Shown in pieces: positions 57,765 through 64,000 of a stretch of 64,000 nt of DNA. The stretch is taken from assembly GCF_027475565.1 (NCBI RefSeq), contig NC_069388.1:44398478-44462477 (forward strand), read 5' to 3'. The DNA comes from Acinonyx jubatus. Its lineage: Eukaryota; Chordata; Mammalia; Carnivora; Felidae. The notes beneath the pieces were generated by a model that saw only the letters and a list, made by a program, of their open reading frames with translations, did no database searches and had not been told where the DNA came from. The position numbers and the translations under genes are program-made. Each line of letters begins with the position of its first letter. Position 1 is the stretch's first letter.

Positions 57765-57882
57765 GTCAACAAACCAGGGAGTCAGGTGGCCAAATCTGGC
57801 CATGAGCTTATTTTTGTAAATAAAGTTTTATTGGAGCATGGCCACACCGTTTGTGTGCTATTGTCTATGGCACCACTTAAAA
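57765..57882 (+). mobile_element. hAT-Charlie-type DNA transposon fragment
   Basis: CAGGGGTCAACAAACCAGG, GGCCAAATCTGGCC, TTTTGTAAATAAAGTTTTAT, TGGAGCATGGCCACACC and CTATTGTCTATGGC follow the order of a well-known short mammalian hAT-type repeat. The right end is missing. Confidence 0.75.
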
Positions 57883-57961
57883 AACCCTGAGTGTTTAATT
57901 GAGAAAGTTAAATAAGTAGGAAGCTGCTTCCAAGACAGTTTTCTTAATACTGTGCATGTTT

Positions 57962-58163
57962 GGGGCTCCTGGGTGGCTCAGCCTGTTAAGTGTCCAAGTA
58001 CGGCTCAGGTCATGATCTCATGGTTCGTGAGTTTGAGCCCCGTGTCGGCCTCTGTGCTGACAGCTTGGAACCTGGAGCCTTCTATGGTTTGTCTACCTCT
58101 CTATGCCCCTCCTCTGCTTGTGCTCTCTCTCTCATTCTCAAAAATAAATAAACATTAAAAAAA
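57962..58163 (+). mobile_element. Carnivore tRNA-Lys-derived SINE
   Basis: GGGGCTCCTGGGTGGCTCAG head and AATAAATAAACATT tail. The imperfect direct repeat TACTGTGCATGTTT / TACTTTGTATGTTT flanks it at 57948-57961 and 58164-58177. Confidence 0.92.
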
Positions 58164-58177
58164 TACTTTGTATGTTT

Positions 58178-58751
58178 GTCGCATCAACTGGAGTAGCTCT
58201 CAGGCAATACGTACAATTTCTCACCTGTTATGTCATCCACTGAAATGTACACAGAAGAGGAACATCATCTCCTGGTATGAAAGTTGTTTCCTCACTGCAA
58301 TAATGGCTGAATTTATTGAGTGAAATGACAACTCTTAGGCTGAATCATAATAAATAATAAGTAAAAATAGAAACTAAAAATAAAAAGTTTAATATCAAAA
58401 ATTTTGTATGGTTCAACCTGACATTTCAAGGGTTTTGTTAGTCATTGATTTAGCAATTTTGTGGAAGCCAGAAGATAACTTTAATTTGGCATTTGTCAGT
58501 TTTAAAATAATATTAATTGGAAAACAGCAAGCACCTTCATGATAACTGCTGGCCTCATTTAATTTTGCAAATATATGAGCATTTGGGGCATTGAGATCAA
58601 CGTCCAACAGTGGAGAGGCAGCTCTGATTAGAAGTTCCCAACCTCTACTTGAAACTTTTTCTAAAGCAATTTTCTGATCCAGCTTCACAGGCATATCAAC
58701 TGTGGCAGCTACAGTGGAGAACATTCCTAGTATGTATTTTTGGGATGCTGG
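58178..58751. other. Intergenic AT-rich DNA with a 103-codon minus-strand open frame
   Basis: No transposon recognised. The minus-strand frame at 58413-58724 is longer than expected in such AT-rich sequence and has ordinary protein-like composition, but no family was recognised (see findings). It could be a decayed retrocopy. Confidence 0.35.
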
Positions 58752-58908
58752 TTACTCAAAGCGTGGACCGTGAACCTATAGCATTGGCACCAACTGAAAG
58801 CTGGGTTAGAAGGGTGGAAGTGCAGGCCCTTCCCCAGACCTGCGAGATCAGAATCTGCACTTTCATAAGATCCCCAGCGGGTCTGTGTGCACATTGCTGT
58901 CTAAGGTG
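58752..58908 (-). mobile_element. MER5-type hAT DNA transposon fragment
   Basis: ACTCAAAGCGTGGACC, CCTTCCCCAGACCTGCG, AGAATCTGCACTTTCATAAG and ATCCCCAGCGGGTCTGTG follow the MER5A/B reverse consensus order. Confidence 0.75.
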
Positions 58909-59039
58909 AGTGACTGAGAGTGTGAGGTCTTGGTCAGGTATGGTATTCCCACTTGTTGACACTGGCAATAAGTGTGGCCTGGGAAGAGGTGATGGCTTGA
59001 AGTCTTAACCAGAGACTACTACCCCCAATTAATGGTGGA

Positions 59040-59215
59040 TTTGTAACAGTAATAGCTAAAATTCTTTGAGCCCTAATTACTCACCTGGTCTATGACCTTA
59101 ACATGAAATACTCATTAATTTCTCATGATTACTCTGTGAGGTTGTATTGGTTAGCCCCATGTAACAGATGGGGACATGGAAGGTTTTAAGAGGTAATATG
59201 ACTAGTAAGTGGTGA
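59040..59215 (-). mobile_element. MIR-type SINE fragment
   Basis: Words ATTTCTCATGATTACTCTGTG, CCCATGTAACAGATGGGGAC and GGTTTTAAGAGGTAATATGAC correspond to the reverse-oriented MIR3' half. Diverged. Confidence 0.55.
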
Positions 59216-59392
59216 CATTCAGGCGAGAGCAAGGAGGAAACTGGCTCACAGAGATAAACCTTGAAGGGAGCAAATGTGCCAAACCTTGAAGGGAGACTTC
59301 AAATGGATAGTGAAATACAATCTTCTTGTCATTGATAGGGGCTACCAAAGCATGGAACATGACCTCGTGGTATAAGAACACATACAGTTCTA

Positions 59393-59600
59393 GTACCAAA
59401 TCATGGAAACACCTAATTTATGTTTTGGCAATTTGACTCCAAAGTAATAGCCTGGAATTTCCACCTCAGTGAGAGAGGAGCCATGCATGTCACCATTTCA
59501 AGTTCTCTCTTTCTTGTGCATTGAAAAAACTTCTTTTTTAACGTGACCCAACCTACAAACACAAATAACCCGTACTCATGGGAAATTGGGTAATTCAGCA
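59393..59600. repeat. Unnamed dispersed repeat, copy B
   Basis: Same orientation as copy A at 54485, about 4.9 kb away, sharing TACCAAATCATGGA, TTTTGGCAATTTGACT, AAAGTAATAGCCTG and ACTCATGGGAAA in order. Not a recognised family. Confidence 0.6.
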
Positions 59601-60062
59601 GTCCATGATTATAACTAAGGCCCTCACACTGGCATCTGTAGAATCAAATTTGTAGATTCTGAACCACTTTTGCTTTGCTTTAACAGGCTGAAGATGCGAG
59701 CTATAAGAGAGAGAGAGATGTTTGAATTCTTTGTGAACAATGGAGTTTTAGGCTGCACCACAGTGAAGACATCACATGGGGCCAGCACGCTCATGTACAC
59801 GTCTTCTTTCGGTTCTCTACCTTCCACCTCGGTTCTAAAAGCACTTGGTTGTGGAAATCGCAGCTCTATACCTGCCAGCAAGTTAACAGGCCATCCCAGA
59901 ACCATGGCAACCAGCAAGAGTGAGAGAATGAAAAGTCCCTGAGCACATGTCGCTAAGCACTCCCTGCTTAGCCCCAACCAAGGGCAGGCAGAGGGACACC
60001 AGTGCTGAGAAGAAAGGGGGCCGATCCCAAACCCCAAATCTGAAACTCACAGTTGAGTCACT
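59601..60062. other. Unique intergenic sequence with open frames on both strands
   Basis: A 137-codon frame on minus (59624-60037) and a 90-codon frame on plus (59670-59942) overlap. The minus frame has a hydrophobic run that looks like a membrane segment, but no family is recognised. No gene is called. Confidence 0.35.
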
Positions 60063-60078
60063 TTAAAGAAAACTTTTC

Positions 60079-60555
60079 TTTTCTTTTTTTAATTTCTTGG
60101 GGCGCCTGGGTGGCTCAGTCGGTAAAGTGGCCGAATTTGGCTCAGGTCATGATCTCGCGGTCCATGAGTTCGAGCCCCGCGTCGGGCTCTGTGCTGACAG
60201 CTCAGAGCCTGGAGCCTGTTTCAGATTCTGTGTCTCCCTCTCTCTGACCCTCCCCCATTCATGCTCTGTTTCTCTCTGTCTCAAAAATAAACGTTAAAAA
60301 AATAAATAAAATAAAATAATTTCTTTATGTTATTTATATATTTATTTATTTATTTTTGAGAGAGAAAGAGAGAGAGAGAGAGAGACAAAGCATGAGTGGG
60401 GGTGTGGGCAGGAAGAGAGGGACATACAGGGTCTGAAGCAGGCTCCAGGCTCTGAGCTGTCAGCATAGAGCCCCACACAGGGCTCGCACTCACAACAGTG
60501 AGATCATGACCTGAGCTGAAGTTGGCACTCCACCAACTAACTCACCCAGGCATCC
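60079..60555 (-). mobile_element. Carnivore SINE (minus) whose tail hosts another SINE
   Basis: The SINE body (60340-60555) is reverse-oriented and ends in CACCCAGGCATCC. Its T-rich tail complement is split by the + strand SINE at 60099-60317. The outer 16 bp direct repeat TTAAAGAAAACTTTTC at 60063-60078 and 60556-60571 belongs to this element. Confidence 0.92.
60099..60317 (+). mobile_element. Young carnivore SINE nested in a SINE tail
   Basis: Best-preserved copy in the window, with GGGGCGCCTGGGTGGCTCAG head and intact TTCGAGCCCCGCGTCGGGC. Direct repeat AATTTCTT at 60091-60098 and 60318-60325 inside the T-rich tail of the outer SINE. Confidence 0.95.
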
Positions 60556-60689
60556 TTAAAGAAAACTTTTCAATAAAAAATTTAATTTTGTGCCTCAATA
60601 AAAAGTGTAATTTCCCACCAAGGTGGGATTTCACAAGCTCACATGCAAAGGGACCTTGTTTCTTCTCCAACATGCCATAGACTGCCAGG

Positions 60690-60835
60690 CACCAGGAGCT
60701 CAGAGAACAAATGCCTGCTTTCATCATCTTGTCTCTGCCATTTAAGAGCTATGTGACCTTGGGTGAGTTAATCTCTCTTTGCTGTTTTCTCACTGATAAA
60801 GTGGAGGAGTAGTACCTACCTGTACTGGACATTTA
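60690..60835 (+). mobile_element. MIR SINE
   Basis: TCTGCCATTTAAGAGCTATG, TGACCTTGGGTGAGTTAATC and GTAGTACCTACCTGTACTGG follow the MIR core order. Confidence 0.75.
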
Positions 60836-61499
60836 TTATGTTTTCTGCATACCCTACAGCTTTTGAACACCCTTCCTATGTTTGGCTAATTTCCCATCCC
60901 ATGAGTCTTGCCTCCCCATGCAGGATCCAGAAACTGGTTTCTTCAGCCTCCCTTGCAGCTAGGCTCTGCTGTAAGGAAATGGAAATGACCATTGTTCTAT
61001 AGTAAGGTCACCCTCACAGCTTGGGTTAGAAGTGCTCACCTCTAATAAGATATCTTGGCAAGGCGTGGTTGCAGAACAGCGATGGGAAGGAGGTGTGACA
61101 GGTGCAGTCAGCACCAGTGAGGGGAGTGGAGAGGCATTTGTAGGGATCTCAGTCTCCATGCTGTGGTGAAGGCCCAGGGCCATGGTGTAAGCTGCAGGTG
61201 GGTTTGTCTGGCAGGCTGATTTAGGTGTTGTTTCTGGATCTTTTAGCCCCAAAACCTTTTACATGGCCCTCCTGGACAGTCTGTGAGGTAGCCAAGAGCA
61301 TTCAGTAAGTGATTTATCTACTTCAGCTGGCTAAAGTGCATTTGGCTGTCTGCAATTAAGTACCACCCAAGGCTGTTGTTGAGGACAACTTATTTAGGTC
61401 AAGTACTCATGAGAAAGCATTCTTGTTATTTTGAGATCTTTGATGTCTGATCCATCCACAGGATGTGACAGAATACAGATTCTGAATTTTGTATAATGT
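60836..61499. other. Mostly unique intergenic sequence
   Basis: CAGCCTCCCTTGCAGCTAGG near 60940 resembles the unnamed old repeat seen at 22.33 kb. The rest is unassigned. Confidence 0.3.
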
Positions 61500-62040
61500 T
61501 AATGCCATGTGGTGCAGTTTTAAAACATTTCTGCAAACCCTTTGACATTGCTTCCATTGAGAGGTGGAGTCTTTGTCCCTCCCTTGAAACTGAGTGACCT
61601 TTGTGACTGTTCCTCAAAATGTAGTAGGAGTGACACTGTGTGACTTCTGAAACTAGATTAGCAAAGTCTATGTGGCTTCTGCCTGAGTCTTTCTTGGGGA
61701 TCTCAGTCTTTCTGTGGGGTAGCCCAAGCTGTGCACAGAGGCCACATATATGTGTTCTGCTGACAGCCTAAGGTGAGATCTCAGTTAACAGCCAGGAGTG
61801 ACTCTAGACACGCAAGGAAGCAGGTGAGCCTTTGAGGTGATGCCTGCACCCTGTACCACCTCAGAACACTTGTGGGAGAGCTCAGGGGACAGCAAGGGAG
61901 AGTATGTAGTTAACATATGGTGTTATATTAGTTTCAGGTGTACAATATTCAGCAATTCTATACATTACTGTGCTCATCATAAGTGTACTCTTATTTTAAA
62001 TCACTAAGTTTTGGAGGGATTCTATAAGTAACAATAGATG
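61500..62040 (+). mobile_element. MaLR (MLT1-like) LTR remnant split by an L1 scrap
   Basis: TTTGACATTGCTTCCATTGAG, GAGGTGGAGTCTTTGTCCC, AGTGACACTGTGTGACTTC and a late AAATCACTAAGTTTTGGAGG match the MLT1 LTR layout. Between about 61903 and 61995 lies an L1 3'-type scrap (GTTTCAGGTGTACAATATTC). No internal genes. Confidence 0.7.
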
Positions 62041-62364
62041 TCTGGTTTTCGGAGTGTGCATTTTTCTATTTGGTCTTCATATCAACCCTGAATGGGAAGT
62101 ATTATAACTCACTACTTCGGATGTGAGGAAAATGTCTGTGAATGTTGAATGCCTTGCTTTCATCATAAGGCTCTTTGAGATGTGGAGAGATCAGATGCCA
62201 GGTAACTGGCTCCCTGGCATAGCACTCTTTATATAAAGTGATGTGGTCAGGCTCCAGAGGACTGGGGCCACACTCAGCCATGACACCACTGAAAGCATCA
62301 TTAGAACATGCTGTTGTGTGCACATGCCTTTTGGACACTTTCTTCATCTCATATTTAGAACAGG
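62041..62364. other. Unassigned intergenic sequence
   Basis: No repeat or gene recognised. Confidence 0.3.
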
Positions 62365-62800
62365 CATTAGGTCAATTTTTATGACTGTGTAATGACAAAT
62401 CACCCACAAACTTGATGGCTTAGAACAATAGTAATTTACTACATTTCATTGTTTCTATGGGTCAGGAATTCCAAAGCAGCCTGGCCTGGTGGTTCTTGGC
62501 TTGGGCTCCCTCATGAAGGTATGGTCACATGTTAGCTGGAGCTGCAATCCAATGAAGACTGGAGGATCCACTTCTAGAATGTCTCTCTCCCATGCCTGTC
62601 AGTCTGCACAGCGCTGCTGAAGTGTCCTCACTGCATGGTGCCTGACTTTCTCCAGAGCAATCCATCCAAGAGGCCATTATCTTTATGACCTAATATCAGA
62701 AGGCACACTCCATCACTTTTGCTGTGTCCTCCTGGTCCAACAGATCATCTCTGAATCAGCGTGGCAGGGACTGCAGAAGTGGGAGGATACTGGTGATGAT
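62365..62800 (+). repeat. Ancient interspersed repeat, family not named
   Basis: GTAATGACAAATCACCCACAA, TTGATGGCTTAGAACAATAG, ATGGGTCAGGAATTCC, GTTAGCTGGAGCTGCAATCC occur in the order of a common old mammalian repeat I cannot name with confidence. Confidence 0.5.
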
Positions 62801-63279
62801 CACTGAGTGGGGCCATCTTTGAGACTGGCCACAAGTCAGTAGTATTACCTCAAGACACAGGTGAGGAAGCGAGAGTTGGGATGGTTAGCACTCAAGGGCT
62901 CAAGGCCACAATGGGGGCTGTGCAGCTGAGATCTGTAGCTACTCGTCTCTACCTCCAAGCCTGTATTCCTCCCCATCTACAATGAAAGGTGAACTTATAG
63001 TGTATTTTGATGCACTGATGTTAGTTTTTTCAGGAATTTCTTCAAAATTGGGAAATTCTTCAGAATGTTATCATGGAAAGAAACATGGGACGTGTGGGTT
63101 GGTCAAGCTGAACCGGGGGCCTCCCTTTTTCCCTGAATGAATACCTCATTTTGGTGGGGCTGAAATTCTACCTTTTGCCTGGATGCCCCTTTTTAAAAAT
63201 ATTTTTTTCTTTTCTTAAGCTGATGGGTAATTTAAACATGGGAAGAAATGGATCCTAGCTTTGTGTGTGTGTGTTTTTT
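62801..63279. other. Unassigned intergenic sequence
   Basis: No repeat or gene recognised. Confidence 0.3.
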
Positions 63280-63800
63280 TTCTAATGCAACTCCAAAACT
63301 GACTTTATAGAATTTTGCAATGATCAGTCTATTAGGGATAAAATTACGTAAACTCTGATTCAGTAATTTCCCTTTTGGGAATTTATCTTACAGAAATAGA
63401 GACAGTGGTATGTCAGGCTATAGGTGTGATGGCATTGGCCGCAGGCACTTTTGTTACAGACAAACACTGGAAATCACCTGAATGTGCACAGATGGGGGTT
63501 GAGTAAAGAAAAATACGTCTATTCTAAGGAACAATATGCAACTATCACAAAGTGTAAGTTGGAGGGAGAGGTGCCCGTGATGTACTGTGAAGTTTAAAAA
63601 AGTTGTAATGATATGTATTGTATGATGCTATTTCTGTAAATAGGAAAGTCCTGTTATCTTTGTGTGTATTTGCATTCATCTGGAAAGAATCTGCTTATCA
63701 ACTGGATGGGGTGGGTGTTGCGATGAGAACAGATCATTAATTTTAGAAGGAAAAAAATACAGAATACATGGTGTAAAGTACAAATCTATACTTTGACTGT
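63280..63800 (+). mobile_element. Ancient L1 (L1ME-like) 3' fragment
   Basis: AATTTCCCTTTTGGGAATTTA, TGGAAATCACCTGAATGTGC, GGTTGAGTAAAGAAAAATACG and TATTGTATGATGCTATTTCTG match the 3' end order of old L1ME elements. Confidence 0.65.
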
Positions 63801-64000
63801 TTTATTAAAATGGTGATTAGTAAGTAAGTCTTCCCTAATCTGAGTATTCCTCTTGGCACTCTGCCCTCTTCTTCAGGTTGAAACAATTCCAGGGGTTCAC
63901 TTTTTCTGGTGCCTTAAAATGGAGATGCCAAGATTTCCCTGAAGGAAGGCTATAGAAATAACTGTTTCTAGGGGGCCCATAATCACCCATCAACATGGAA
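63801..64000. other. Unassigned sequence at window end
   Basis: Short unique stretch. Nothing identified. Confidence 0.3.

Noticed and set aside
51121..64000. Exons of RALGAPA2 on the minus strand
   Set aside because: Expected beyond INSM1 by human gene order, but no splice-flanked coding segment was recognised. By the human spacing the gene should start to the right of this window.
1..64000. tRNA genes suggested by A- and B-box sequences
   Set aside because: All such boxes lie in the heads of tRNA-derived carnivore SINEs, which are not functional tRNA genes.

Overview
The window is vertebrate nuclear DNA from a carnivore, most likely a felid. It holds about twenty copies of the roughly 200 bp carnivore tRNA-Lys-type SINE (a GGGGCGCCTGGGTGG-like head, then a CT-rich stretch and an AATAAA-type A-rich tail). 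It also holds carnivore-type L1 copies and an older mammalian layer of MIR, L2, Tigger, Charlie/MER5 and MaLR LTR fragments. The species cannot be fixed by eye. There is no prokaryotic content and no sign of assembly foreign to a mammalian chromosome.

Two protein-coding genes are supported, both on the + strand, in the order known at human 20p11.23 (CFAP61, then INSM1, with RALGAPA2 beyond). Positions 1-41030 are the 3' end of CFAP61, a ciliary/flagellar axoneme gene. It shows one internal coding exon (32519-32609), a final exon with the stop codon (40600-40800), a short 3' UTR ending after an AATAAA at 41004, and long introns full of repeats. The first 32.5 kb is read as intron: SINEs, a 2.2 kb inverted L1 at 7.65-9.81 kb, older L1/HAL1, LTR, L2, MIR and Tigger remnants, and several non-repeat stretches that look like conserved regulatory DNA. 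The last CFAP61 intron contains a 3.7 kb L1 set among pieces of an older L1.

From about 41 to 54.4 kb the recognisable transposons stop. This stretch is CpG-rich (42.96-45.56 kb and 46.66-50.1 kb) and contains the single-exon gene INSM1 (CDS 48449-49975, 508 codons), a SNAG-domain, five-zinc-finger transcriptional repressor of neuroendocrine and neuronal differentiation. Upstream of it lie a long polypurine tract, a twice-repeated E-box/POU-type motif, a CCAAT box, a TATA-like box and a proneural-type E-box. Its 3' UTR runs to an AATAAA at about 51.1 kb.

From 51.1 kb to the end is intergenic DNA towards RALGAPA2, whose exons are not seen. It is unique sequence at first, then SINE-rich from 56.4 kb, with MER5/Charlie, MIR, MLT1-like LTR and L1 fragments. 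Two SINEs in succession used the same target site at 56.44-56.87 kb, and one SINE is nested in another at 60.06-60.57 kb. The most interesting part is the regulatory architecture around INSM1, including candidate enhancers inside CFAP61 introns. Those calls rest on motif content and absence of repeats, not on an alignment.
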